Shown piece by piece: positions 9,485 to 17,996 of a stretch of DNA of 64,000 bases. Every line of letters starts with the position of its first letter. The first letter of the stretch is position 1. The translations under genes were made by a program, and so were the position numbers. Origin of the DNA: Henriciella sp. (GTDB lineage: Bacteria; Pseudomonadota; Alphaproteobacteria; Caulobacterales; Hyphomonadaceae); contig JASJAO010000007.1 of assembly GCA_030066975.1 (NCBI GenBank), positions 62,001-126,000 of the forward strand, read 5' to 3'. The notes below the pieces were generated by a model. That model made no database searches and was not told the origin of the DNA. It saw nothing but the letters and a program-made list of their open reading frames with translations.

Positions 9485-12016
9485 ATGTCTAGCCAAACGC
9501 GTTCTCAATCGCAGGATCATCACGCGGTGACACGATCCGACCGGCTCGTCGATGATCCGGAATTGTTGAGACGGCGAACTGAGATCACGGTTGAGACGCC
9601 CGCTGAGCAACCAGACCCTTTCTTTGGACAGGATCGCGCTCAATCAGCTGTCGAGCTTGCTGCCAAGATGCAAGCGCGCGGCTACAATCTGTTTGTTGCT
9701 GCGCCGAAGGATTTGCCGGTTCGGGCGCTTCTCAAGCAGCATTTGGAAACGGCCACCGCGATGAAGCGCCCCGCCGCCGATTACGCCTATGTCTACAACT
9801 TCAAATTCCCGTACGCGCCAAAACTCCTGACCCTGCCATCGGGCAAGGCACCAGCGGTTGCGGAGGCTTTTGATGAACTCATTCGGGATCTGAAGGACGC
9901 CATACCGGCCGCATTTGAGAAGCCGGAGTTTCAGTCACGTCGCAGGGCGATGGAAAACGCTTTCAAAGAGCAACAGGAAGCCGCTTTCGAAACCCTGGGT
10001 CAACAGGCCCACGATCGGGATGTCGGTATCATCCGAGGGCCTATGGGATTTTCCCTTGCCCCGATGCAAGACGATGAACTGATGAAACCCGAGGACCTGA
10101 AAGCACTTGATGAAGCCGAACAAGAGGCACGGAAAGCCGCTGTTTCAGAGATCCAGAAAAAACTGGAAGACGTTGTTCGATCAGTCCCCAAATGGGAGAG
10201 AGAACTCCGGGAGAACCTCCGAAAACTCGAGCGCGAGACGATTGAAGCCGCGATTACGCAGTCGATCGACGCCACCGAGGCGGATCTGTGTGAGATCCCG
10301 GCGGCCTGTGAGCACCTTCGCACCGTCAAGGAAGACCTGATCCAGAATGCGGATCTGTTCTCTCCCATGATGTCTTCGCAAGGCGATGGGCTGGCAGCGG
10401 CGGTGAGCGGTCTGGATCAGTCCAATCCGTTCGAACGCTATCAAATCAACGTCTTCGTCACGCGCGAGGATACAGATCAACACGTTCCAATCGTCGAAGA
10501 GGACAATCCCACACTCGGCCATCTGGTCGGCCGCGTAGAGCATCGCGCTGAAGGCGGTTATCTGACGACCAGTTTCAAGCTGATCAAACCGGGAGCGCTG
10601 CATCTGGCCGATGGTGGGTTCCTCATCCTTGACGCCAGAAGCTTGTTATCAGAGCCGATGAGTTGGCGTGCTTTGAAGCGAACACTTCAGAGCGGCGATA
10701 TCAAAATTGAAAATCTGACTGAGGCGCTCAGCCTAACCAGCACAATCACGCTTGAGCCCGAGCCCATCCCGTTGACCGCGCGGATTATTCTGATCGGGGA
10801 TGCCTGGATCTATCATATACTGTCGACCTATGATCCCGACTTCAGCCGTTACTTCAAACTGTTCGCTGATTTCGAAGAGTCGATCCCGCGCTCACAGGAC
10901 AATGAGTGTCTCCTGGCACACACCTATCAGCAGCTAGCTCAATCAAATGACCTGTCGGAGATCGACACCGACGGGCTCAATTATCTGATTGAGGAAGCCT
11001 CAAGGGAAGCTGGAGATTCGCAACGGCTTTCGGTTAAGAGCGACAAAGTGCTGGAGACGCTGATGGAGGCCCAGCAATATGCCGCCGCGGCTGAAGGTCA
11101 GGCTATCACACGCGCTGAGATCGAGCGGGCTCAAAAACAAAAAATCCATCGCGCCAGCCGCGTCCGAGATCGGATGCAAGAGCAATTGTTACGCGGGATC
11201 TCATTGGTCGAAACCACCGGCCAAGAGGTCGGACAGATTAACGGATTGAGCGTGTATCAAATTGCCGGATACGCGTTTGGAAAACCCAGCCGTATTACCG
11301 CGCGAACCCGCCCGGGCAGTGGTCAGATCGTTGATATTGAAAGAGAAGCCCGCCTTGGCGGTCCCATTCACTCCAAAGGTGTGATGGTGCTGTCGGGGTA
11401 TCTGGCAGGCCGTTATGCACTGACCACCCCGCTATCATTACATGCCTCGATTGTGCTGGAGCAGTCTTATGGCGGTGTTGAAGGAGACAGCGCTTCACTG
11501 GGCGAACTCCTGACCATCCTGTCGGCCTTGTCGGGCTGTCCTGTAAAACAGTCGCTGGCCATTACCGGTGCCGTCAACCAGCTTGGAGAGGTTCAGGCTG
11601 TCGGCGGTGTGAACGAGAAGGTTGAAGGATTCTTCGATCTTTGCTCGGAACGCGGTCTAAGCGGCGAGCAAGGCGTCATTCTGCCATCGAGTAATGTTCA
11701 GCACCTTATGTTGAGACCGGACGTGGTTTCGGCATGTCAGGCCGGGAAGTTTTCCGTTTATGCCATTTCAACCCTGGATGAGGCCATCCCGATCTTGTTC
11801 GACCTGCCTGCAGAGACTGTACATAAGCGGATCGAGGCCACACTCGAAGGTTATGCAAAAGCCATACGCGGGAGCCTACCACAGCGGCCGGACTCAAAAA
11901 TCGATCAAATCAGTGAGGCACCATTTTCGCTTCCCGATGAAGGGCCTTCCGAACCACCGCCAGATACGCCTCCAGAGCAGCCTCCCAAGTCTGATGTTGG
12001 ATCGCGGAAGCTATGA
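9485..12016 (+). CDS. Lon-like protease (AAA_32/LonB-LonC type) with degenerate Walker A
   Basis: The 843-residue protein has an N-terminal AAA-like domain with a long coiled-coil insertion (about 130-270), a LID region and a C-terminal Lon proteolytic domain. The catalytic dyad is intact: Ser669 in VEGDSAS and Lys712 in GGVNEKVEGF, 43 residues apart as in classical Lon. The place where a P-loop should be reads LFVAAPKDLPVRALLK and lacks GxxxxGK[ST], so ATP hydrolysis is doubtful, as in LonC-like or YcbZ-like homologues. The C-terminal ~40 residues are Pro/Glu rich. ATG at 9485 is preferred to the TTG one codon earlier. The gene lies between hsp20 and an overlapping gene of unknown function (ATGA). 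Confidence 0.85.
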   Translation: MSSQTRSQSQDHHAVTRSDRLVDDPELLRRRTEITVETPAEQPDPFFGQDRAQSAVELAAKMQARGYNLFVAAPKDLPVRALLKQHLETATAMKRPAADYAYVYNFKFPYAPKLLTLPSGKAPAVAEAFDELIRDLKDAIPAAFEKPEFQSRRRAMENAFKEQQEAAFETLGQQAHDRDVGIIRGPMGFSLAPMQDDELMKPEDLKALDEAEQEARKAAVSEIQKKLEDVVRSVPKWERELRENLRKLERETIEAAITQSIDATEADLCEIPAACEHLRTVKEDLIQNADLFSPMMSSQGDGLAAAVSGLDQSNPFERYQINVFVTREDTDQHVPIVEEDNPTLGHLVGRVEHRAEGGYLTTSFKLIKPGALHLADGGFLILDARSLLSEPMSWRALKRTLQSGDIKIENLTEALSLTSTITLEPEPIPLTARIILIGDAWIYHILSTYDPDFSRYFKLFADFEESIPRSQDNECLLAHTYQQLAQSNDLSEIDTDGLNYLIEEASREAGDSQRLSVKSDKVLETLMEAQQYAAAAEGQAITRAEIERAQKQKIHRASRVRDRMQEQLLRGISLVETTGQEVGQINGLSVYQIAGYAFGKPSRITARTRPGSGQIVDIEREARLGGPIHSKGVMVLSGYLAGRYALTTPLSLHASIVLEQSYGGVEGDSASLGELLTILSALSGCPVKQSLAITGAVNQLGEVQAVGGVNEKVEGFFDLCSERGLSGEQGVILPSSNVQHLMLRPDVVSACQAGKFSVYAISTLDEAIPILFDLPAETVHKRIEATLEGYAKAIRGSLPQRPDSKIDQISEAPFSLPDEGPSEPPPDTPPEQPPKSDVGSRKL

Positions 12017-12720
12017 CAGACCAGAACGATACGCCGCCGCACGCCCTCATCATGGGGCTCCTGTCCGATGAAGACGAACGATCAGATATCGCGGCGCTGA
12101 GGCTCGTGCGCCAATTTGCCAATCGGTGCACAAGTATTCTCATCAACGATCAGAACTTTTCTGCCAATGGCGGTCGGGCATTGGGTCAATTGACTCGTGC
12201 TGAAAGCCGTCGACAGCACTTGCTGAGTTTGGCCGAGAAACTGGATATGGAGTTAGACGTTATCGTTGCCGAGATGCGCGACAGTCTTGAAAAGCTACGC
12301 AGCAGTGCAAAGAATGATCTTGTTATCCTGAATCAACCTGCCCAAGCTCTGGACCGCCAGACATTCGTGTTCCGCCGGATGGAGCGCGCGCTGATCGAGC
12401 TTCCAAATCCGGTTCTGTACGCGCCTTCGGGTGCGGCATCGAAGAACAGAGAAATCATCGTGCTGAGCAGCGCGGCGGACTCGCAAGTCGTCAGTGTTAC
12501 TGATCGCCTGGCCAAAAGCGGCGGCCAGATCGTCAACTACCAGATCAGCAGTTTGAGCGACGTCAGTCACCCCGACAGCGAACTTCGCTTGAAGCTCCAG
12601 TCCGACTCTCCAGATCTGATTGTGGTTGATGCGGGAGATCTGCCACAACCCGAAAAGCCCTACTCACGTCTTGCGGCTGTATTGAATATACCTGTTCTGG
12701 TGGTCTCGGAGCGCCAGTGA
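12013..12720 (+). CDS. Unknown protein, possibly divergent universal-stress-like
   Basis: I do not recognise this 235-residue protein with certainty. It shows two alternating strand-helix halves. The second contains REIIVLSSAADSQVVSVTDRLA and later DLIVVDAGDLPQ and NIPVLVVSERQ, a pattern like the end of a UspA fold, but the glycine-rich nucleotide loop is absent. A helical region rich in charged residues (about 55-100) separates the halves. It begins inside the Lon-like stop codon (ATGA), so it is probably translated with the protease and may act with it as an adaptor or sensor; that is inference. Confidence 0.6.
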   Translation: MTDQNDTPPHALIMGLLSDEDERSDIAALRLVRQFANRCTSILINDQNFSANGGRALGQLTRAESRRQHLLSLAEKLDMELDVIVAEMRDSLEKLRSSAKNDLVILNQPAQALDRQTFVFRRMERALIELPNPVLYAPSGAASKNREIIVLSSAADSQVVSVTDRLAKSGGQIVNYQISSLSDVSHPDSELRLKLQSDSPDLIVVDAGDLPQPEKPYSRLAAVLNIPVLVVSERQ

Positions 12721-12740
12721 CAGCTTGGGCATTCCCAATA

Positions 12741-12754
12741 TTGATCCGTATCAA
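12741..12754. promoter_or_regulatory. Perfect FixK/FNR box before the RNase-phosphorylase-PRPP operon
   Basis: TTGATCCGTATCAA matches all ten fixed positions of TTGAT-N4-ATCAA. It is in the 98-base gap between the stop at 12720 and the start at 12819, centred 71 bases before the ATG. TAGGCA at 12778-12783 is a possible -10 element. The box implies that the three-gene operon has its own oxygen-controlled promoter. Confidence 0.82.
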
Positions 12755-12818
12755 ACCCTTCCGGATCGCGCATTTGCTAGGCATGGTCTGAGGGTGCAGT
12801 CGGAAGGCGGGTATCAAG

Positions 12819-14183
12819 ATGACTCTGACGCTTCAGTTCCTTGGCGGGGCCGGAACAGTGACGGGATCGAAATTCCTGCTGTCTTTCAAGGATCAACGTG
12901 TTCTCATCGATTGCGGCTTGTTTCAGGGGTACAAACAGCTGCGCCTGCGCAACTGGAAGAAACTGCCGGTTGATCCGGCGAGCATAGACGCGGTCATATT
13001 AACCCACGCCCACATCGACCATTCAGGCTATGTGCCGGCCATGGTGGCCAGTGGCTTTGACGGCGCGGTGCATTGCACAGACGGCACTAAGGCACTGTGC
13101 GAGATCCTGTGGCTGGATAGCGGTCATTTGCAGGAACGAGAAGCCAAGGCGGCCAATCGCGGTGGTTATACGCGCCACAAACCCGCCCGCCCTCTCTATG
13201 ACAAAAAACAAGCCGAAAAGGCCCTGCCCAGACTCACCCCGCACCCGTTCAACAACTGGGTCGAGATCACGCCGGATATTCGCGCCCGGTTTCACGTGGC
13301 CGGACATATTCTGGGCGCGGCCGTTGTTGAAATCGAAGCGAGCTCCAAACGCATAGTTTTTTCCGGAGATCTCGGGCGTCTCGACAATCCGATCATGCAG
13401 CCGCCCGCTGCGATTCGGCATGCAGATTATCTGCTGCTTGAATCCACCTATGGCAACCGAACCCATCCCGACACAGACCCTGAAACCGCTTTGGCAGACG
13501 TCATCAATCGAACCATAAAACGCGGTGGATCTGTGATCATTCCATCGTTTGCGGTCGGACGCGCGCAGGCTTTGCTGTTTCATCTGAACAATCTGATCAC
13601 TGACCAACGTGTTCCCGATGTGCCTGTCTATCTCGACAGTCCGATGGCGATTGATGCCAGCGACATTTTCTGTCGTTTCACAGACGGTCTGAACCTGACA
13701 CCACAACAGGCGCGCGCGGCGTGCGGCTTAGCAACGTTCACGCGCAGCACCGCGGATTCCAAAGCTCTGGACAGAGATCACGAACCGAAGATCCTGATCT
13801 CGGCAAGCGGAATGGCGACGGGCGGTCGGATCCTTTATCATATCAAGGAATACGCCCGTGATCCCAGAAACACGATCCTGTTTGCTGGTTTCCAGGCTGG
13901 CGGCACGCGCGGCGCCCATATGCTGGAGGGTGTTACCGAGATCAAAATCCACGGCAAGTATCATCCCGTGCGCGCGGAAGTGGCCAACCTTCACATGTTG
14001 TCCGCACACGCCGATGCAGATGAAATCATGGCCTGGCTGGACGGGTTCGAAACACCGCCACGCGAAACCTTCATTGTGCACGGGGAACCGGATGCTGCAG
14101 ACACGCTGCGCCACAGAATTGAGGAGGAGAAAAGCTGGAGCGTCACGGTCGCCGAGCATAATGAAGTGGTGGACCTGTCATGA
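12819..14183 (+). CDS. MBL-fold beta-CASP ribonuclease (CPSF73/Ysh1-like)
   Basis: The 454-residue enzyme has the metallo-beta-lactamase core with zinc ligands HAHIDH (63-68), the later HVAGHILGAA His and the SGDLGR Asp, followed by the beta-CASP insert. CASP motifs are visible as LLESTYGNR (acidic motif A), ISASGMATGGR and the C-terminal SAHADADE and IVHGEPDA (motifs B/C region). This family (COG1236-like) cleaves RNA as endo- and/or exonuclease. It is first in a three-gene unit: its stop overlaps the phosphorylase start by ATGA. With that context it may feed RNA-derived nucleotides to the next two enzymes. A FixK box lies upstream. Confidence 0.88.
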   Translation: MTLTLQFLGGAGTVTGSKFLLSFKDQRVLIDCGLFQGYKQLRLRNWKKLPVDPASIDAVILTHAHIDHSGYVPAMVASGFDGAVHCTDGTKALCEILWLDSGHLQEREAKAANRGGYTRHKPARPLYDKKQAEKALPRLTPHPFNNWVEITPDIRARFHVAGHILGAAVVEIEASSKRIVFSGDLGRLDNPIMQPPAAIRHADYLLLESTYGNRTHPDTDPETALADVINRTIKRGGSVIIPSFAVGRAQALLFHLNNLITDQRVPDVPVYLDSPMAIDASDIFCRFTDGLNLTPQQARAACGLATFTRSTADSKALDRDHEPKILISASGMATGGRILYHIKEYARDPRNTILFAGFQAGGTRGAHMLEGVTEIKIHGKYHPVRAEVANLHMLSAHADADEIMAWLDGFETPPRETFIVHGEPDAADTLRHRIEEEKSWSVTVAEHNEVVDLS

Positions 14184-15694
14184 AGGGTGGGGTCGAAAGT
14201 GATCTGCTGCTGGCGCGCAGACTCGGCATCGATTCACAACATGAAGCGATCGCGTTCGTTCAGCGCGATTGCCCAGCCTGCAAGTCCGAAGGCTTTTCAG
14301 CGCATTCCCGAGTTCTTCTGCAAAACGGCCAAGCCGAGATCTTTGCGACACTACACCATGTCACTGGCGACCTTATCGGTCTGAATGAGATTGGATTATC
14401 CGAAGTCGCCTGGCAGCGTCTTGGGCTGCAGGAGGCCACGCGGTTGCGCATCTCTCACCCGGCACCTTTGTCCTCGTTTGCGCTCGTGAGGGGCAAAATT
14501 CTCGGTCAACGCCTCAATGAACGGGGGTGCGACCAGATCATTTCAGATATTGTCGACGGGCGATATTCCGACATCCAGTTGACGGCTTTTGTCACCGCCT
14601 GCTCTTCCCACATCCTTGATCGCGATGAAACGACGGCTCTGACGAAGGCCATGGTCAATACAGGTAACGTGCTGAACTGGCCGGGCTCTGTGATTGCCGA
14701 CAAACACTGTGTCGGGGGTTTGCCAGGTAACCGGACAACGCCGATTGTGGTGGCAATTGCCGCCGCACATGGCCTGACGATGCCCAAGACCTCCTCAAAA
14801 GCGATAACCTCGCCGGCGGGCACGGCTGATACGATGAACACGATCACCGATGTTGAACTGTCCGTCGATCAGATGCGAAACGTTCTTGAACGGGTAAACG
14901 CCTGTTTTGTTTGGGGCGGAAGTCTGAACTTCAGCCCGGCCGATGACAAGTTGATCCGGATTCAGAAGGCGATCGATCTGGACAGCGAAGGTCCGCTGAT
15001 CGCCTCAGTCCTGTCTAAAAAAGTGGCCGCAGGGGCCACTCATCTGGTCATCGATATTCCGGTCGGACCCACAGCCAAGGTCCGTAGTGCAGAAGCCGCC
15101 GATTCCCTTCGCGCGCATTTCGAGGAAATCGCGGATCATTTCGGAATCACGCTCAGCGTTCAAATCACCGATGGAACTCAACCCGTTGGACGTGGCATCG
15201 GTCCAGCGCTGGAAGCCCGCGATGTGCTACGGGTGCTGCGCAACGAGGATCTCGCGCCCCCGGAACTGCGGGATCGATCTTGCCTGCTCGCAGGGGCTCT
15301 CTTGGAACTCACGGGCAAAGCTCAGAAGGGTCAGGGCACGCAACTGGCGAGAGACACCCTGCTCAGCGGCGAAGCGAATGCGCATTTTGAAGCCATCTGT
15401 TTGGCGCAAGGGCGATTGTCAGACCCGCCCATAGCCGAGCATCAACGCACGATCAGCGCACCACGTAATGGTCGAATTGCCAACATTGACAATCGCCGCC
15501 TGGCAAAAGCTGCCAAGCTTGCGGGTGCGCCAGAAGATCCGGCCGCAGGTATCGATCTGCACGTTTATCTGGGTGACATTGTGCGCCAGGGCGGCGGTCT
15601 TTTCACCCTGCACACGGAAAGCCCGGGGGAACTCGCCTATGCCGTTGAGTATGTCGTGGCCAATCCCGGCATCGTCGAGATTACAGCGCCATGA
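14180..15694 (+). CDS. AMP/NMP phosphorylase-like (archaeal-type thymidine phosphorylase family)
   Basis: The 504-residue protein is close in length and motifs to archaeal AMP phosphorylase (about 503 residues), not to bacterial thymidine phosphorylase (about 440). The phosphate/ribose loop reads KHCVGGLPGNRTT from Lys175, and SKAITSPAGTADTMNT follows near 207-222; GNKTT and ITSPAGTAD are marks of the archaeal group. It has an extra N-terminal domain of about 85 residues and a C-terminal domain with LHVYLGDIVRQGGGLFTLH. The archaeal enzyme converts AMP and other NMPs plus phosphate to base and ribose-1,5-bisphosphate. It overlaps genes on both sides by four bases (ATGA). The activity here is inferred; thymidine phosphorolysis is the alternative. 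Confidence 0.82.
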   Translation: MKGGVESDLLLARRLGIDSQHEAIAFVQRDCPACKSEGFSAHSRVLLQNGQAEIFATLHHVTGDLIGLNEIGLSEVAWQRLGLQEATRLRISHPAPLSSFALVRGKILGQRLNERGCDQIISDIVDGRYSDIQLTAFVTACSSHILDRDETTALTKAMVNTGNVLNWPGSVIADKHCVGGLPGNRTTPIVVAIAAAHGLTMPKTSSKAITSPAGTADTMNTITDVELSVDQMRNVLERVNACFVWGGSLNFSPADDKLIRIQKAIDLDSEGPLIASVLSKKVAAGATHLVIDIPVGPTAKVRSAEAADSLRAHFEEIADHFGITLSVQITDGTQPVGRGIGPALEARDVLRVLRNEDLAPPELRDRSCLLAGALLELTGKAQKGQGTQLARDTLLSGEANAHFEAICLAQGRLSDPPIAEHQRTISAPRNGRIANIDNRRLAKAAKLAGAPEDPAAGIDLHVYLGDIVRQGGGLFTLHTESPGELAYAVEYVVANPGIVEITAP

Positions 15695-16587
15695 GCCCGG
15701 TCGTGTTTGCACTTCCCGGTGCCGAAGCGCTTGCGACAGATATCGCCGGGCGTCTGGGCGCTATGCGCGGTGAGCTCGACACGCGCACATTCCCGGATCA
15801 AGAGCGATACTTTCGGTTGCTAAGCCCCGTGAAAGGTCGCGACATTCTATTCGTCGCCTATTTAGACGACCCCGATCCGAAAATGCTGTCGGTGCTGATG
15901 CTCGCGGAAGGATTTCGTCAACACGGGGCCCGGTCTGTCACGCTGGTGGCGCCCTACCTGCCCTACATGCGCCAGGATGCAGAGTTCAATCCCGGTGAAA
16001 TCGTAACTGCGCGTGTGTTCGCGAAACTGGTCTCCACCGCTTTCGACGGGCTGGTCACGATTGACCCACACCTTCACAGGTTCAACCACCTTGGTGAACT
16101 ATACGAGATTCCGACGCTCTGTCTGTCTTCCGCGACCGTTCTGGCCAGATGGATCGAGGACCACGCCAAAGCCCCGTTTCTGATCGGTCCAGACCAGGAA
16201 AGCGAACAATGGGTAAGCCAGATTGCCGACCTGATCCAAGCCCCCTATCAAACGCTGACCAAGACCCGACGGGGGGATCGCGATGTCGACATATCGCTGC
16301 CAGACTTGGCGGGGTTGCAAGACCATACAATTGTTCTGATCGACGACATCATTTCTTCCGGCGCAACGATAAGGAAGACGCTTTCACTGCTGACAGGTGC
16401 GCATTTGGATCTCGATATTCTATGCTGCGCGACACATGGGCTAGCTTCGGAAGATGTCATTCAAAGCCTTCGCGACCTGGGGGTTCGATCAATTGCCACC
16501 ACCTTAACGGTTCCGGGTGCTGTATCAGATATTCCAATCGGTGAGCTGATTGCCTCAGAGCTTCCGGCCTTTCTCGCGAAGACCTGA
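15691..16587 (+). CDS. Ribose-phosphate pyrophosphokinase-like protein
   Basis: The 298-residue protein has the tandem phosphoribosyltransferase fold of PRPP synthetases. Visible motifs are FPDQERYFRL near 34-43, RQDAEFNPGE from Arg94 (archaeal-style spacing), IDPHLHRF (124-131), the KTRRGD flexible loop at 191-196 and the PRPP loop VLIDDIISSGAT (215-226). It is somewhat shorter than housekeeping PrsA (about 310) and diverges from it, so it is probably a specialised paralogue. Its start overlaps the phosphorylase stop (ATGA). The family makes PRPP from ribose-5-phosphate and ATP; next to an NMP phosphorylase it may handle ribose phosphates released from nucleotides. The direction of flux is not known. 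Confidence 0.85.
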   Translation: MSPVVFALPGAEALATDIAGRLGAMRGELDTRTFPDQERYFRLLSPVKGRDILFVAYLDDPDPKMLSVLMLAEGFRQHGARSVTLVAPYLPYMRQDAEFNPGEIVTARVFAKLVSTAFDGLVTIDPHLHRFNHLGELYEIPTLCLSSATVLARWIEDHAKAPFLIGPDQESEQWVSQIADLIQAPYQTLTKTRRGDRDVDISLPDLAGLQDHTIVLIDDIISSGATIRKTLSLLTGAHLDLDILCCATHGLASEDVIQSLRDLGVRSIATTLTVPGAVSDIPIGELIASELPAFLAKT

Positions 16588-16609
16588 GCAGCTGAGCCCC
16601 CTATTTTGT

Positions 16610-16623
16610 TTGATCATGATCAA
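16610..16623. promoter_or_regulatory. Perfect FixK/FNR box before the APC permease
   Basis: TTGATCATGATCAA matches all ten fixed bases of the FNR/FixK consensus and is a complete 14-base palindrome. Its centre is about 63 bases before the ATG at 16680. If it works as a class II site, transcription would begin near 16658, which excludes the TTG at 16650 as start codon. Confidence 0.82.
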
Positions 16624-16679
16624 TACCAGATAGGACGACTTCGAACACCTTGACGCGAAGAGAGATCAGGCGCCAATCG

Positions 16680-17912
16680 ATGTCAGACATCGCTTCTACA
16701 ACAGAGGACAAACCTCACCTTCGTCGACGGCTGACGCTGCCGCTATTGATCCTGTATGGCCTGGGCGTCACGGTCGGAGCGGGAATTTACGTTTTAGTCG
16801 GCACAACGGCGGCTCATGCAGGCCTCTATGCGCCCATTGCCTTTCTAGCGGCCGCGCTCGTCGTGGCGTTTACCGGATTTTCCTATAGCGAACTCAGCAC
16901 ACGCTTCCCGGTCAGCGCTGGCGAAGCCGCGTATGTGAGAGCCGGTCTTCGCTCCAAACGCATTGCCTTTATCGTTGGCGTCATGGTGGCTGCGATTGGT
17001 GCGATATCGGCTTCGGCGATCATGGTCGGGGCGAGCGCCTATCTTGAAGACTTCCTGCTCATCGACGCCAAAATACTGACGCTTCTCATTGGCCTGATAC
17101 TGGGCCTCGTGGCGGTTTGGGGGGTGTTGGAATCAGTGGGAATGGCCGCTGTTTTCACGGTCGTCGAGATCCTCGGCCTTGTTCTGGTTCTAGGGTTTGG
17201 TTTGACCACCAACCCGGAACTCGTGACACAGCTTGACCGGCTGATCCCACCCTTGGATCCGAACATCTGGGTCGGGATCGGATCTGCGAGCTTGCTTGCG
17301 TTCTTTGCGTTTGTTGGCTTTGAGGACTTGGCCAACATTGCGGAGGAAGCGGTCAATCCCGGTCGCAACATGCCTCGCGCGATTATCTGGACGCTCGTGC
17401 TTGCCACCATTCTCTATCTGGCAGTGGTCTCAGTTGTCGTGTTGAGCGTGCCCATCGACGCGTTGGCCAGCTCCGCCGCGCCGCTCAATCTTGTCTTCGC
17501 AGACGCGCCGCCATCGGTTCGTGTTAGTTTCAATCTGATTGCAGCGGTGGCGACACTGAACGGGGTTCTCATTCAGATGATCATGTCGTCGAGGGTGCTA
17601 TACGGCCTAGCCAAGCAGGATCAATTGCCCAAACAGCTGGGCTACATTCATCCACAAACCCGGACCCCGGTTGTGGCGACGGCGTTGGTAACTTTGATTG
17701 TATTGGTCCTTAGCCTGCTTGTTCCAATCGAAAGCCTTGCCGAACTTACGTCGGAAATCGCCCTCAGCGTCTTCGCGCTTGTGAACCTTGCGCTCCTCAC
17801 ACTGAAACTGCGCCGCGACCCTGTACCAGCAGGCGTGTTTTCGGTCCCTCTTATCGTTCCAATGATCGGCTTCATCTCTTGCGCGATGCTCTTGATCTTT
17901 GGTCTGTTTTGA
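16680..17912 (+). CDS. APC-family amino acid/polyamine-type permease
   Basis: The 410-residue inner-membrane protein has about 11-12 transmembrane helices and begins, after a short hydrophilic tail, with LPLLILYGLGVTVGAGIYVLVG. That is the APC helix-1 unwound motif (G-x-G-x-GIYV) at which substrate is bound. FAFVGFEDLANIAEEAVNPGRNMPRAI is the conserved helix 6 and following loop. ATG at 16680 is used because the earlier TTG would lie upstream of the expected FixK-dependent transcription start. The specific amino acid cannot be told. A perfect FixK box stands upstream. It converges on the WD40/STAND gene with 84 bases between them. Confidence 0.88.
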   Translation: MSDIASTTEDKPHLRRRLTLPLLILYGLGVTVGAGIYVLVGTTAAHAGLYAPIAFLAAALVVAFTGFSYSELSTRFPVSAGEAAYVRAGLRSKRIAFIVGVMVAAIGAISASAIMVGASAYLEDFLLIDAKILTLLIGLILGLVAVWGVLESVGMAAVFTVVEILGLVLVLGFGLTTNPELVTQLDRLIPPLDPNIWVGIGSASLLAFFAFVGFEDLANIAEEAVNPGRNMPRAIIWTLVLATILYLAVVSVVVLSVPIDALASSAAPLNLVFADAPPSVRVSFNLIAAVATLNGVLIQMIMSSRVLYGLAKQDQLPKQLGYIHPQTRTPVVATALVTLIVLVLSLLVPIESLAELTSEIALSVFALVNLALLTLKLRRDPVPAGVFSVPLIVPMIGFISCAMLLIFGLF

Positions 17913-17996
17913 TGAGTGTTGAGGCAAATCACTTGTCAGACAGTGCGTTATCGCACGCGCTTGGTTCGCCACACAAAAGCTAAGGTTGACGCCAGC

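Noticed and set aside
17943-17956. GTGCG-TTAT-CGCAC hairpin between the APC permease and the STAND gene
   Set aside because: The stem is only five base pairs and no T-tract follows, so a terminator is not supported.
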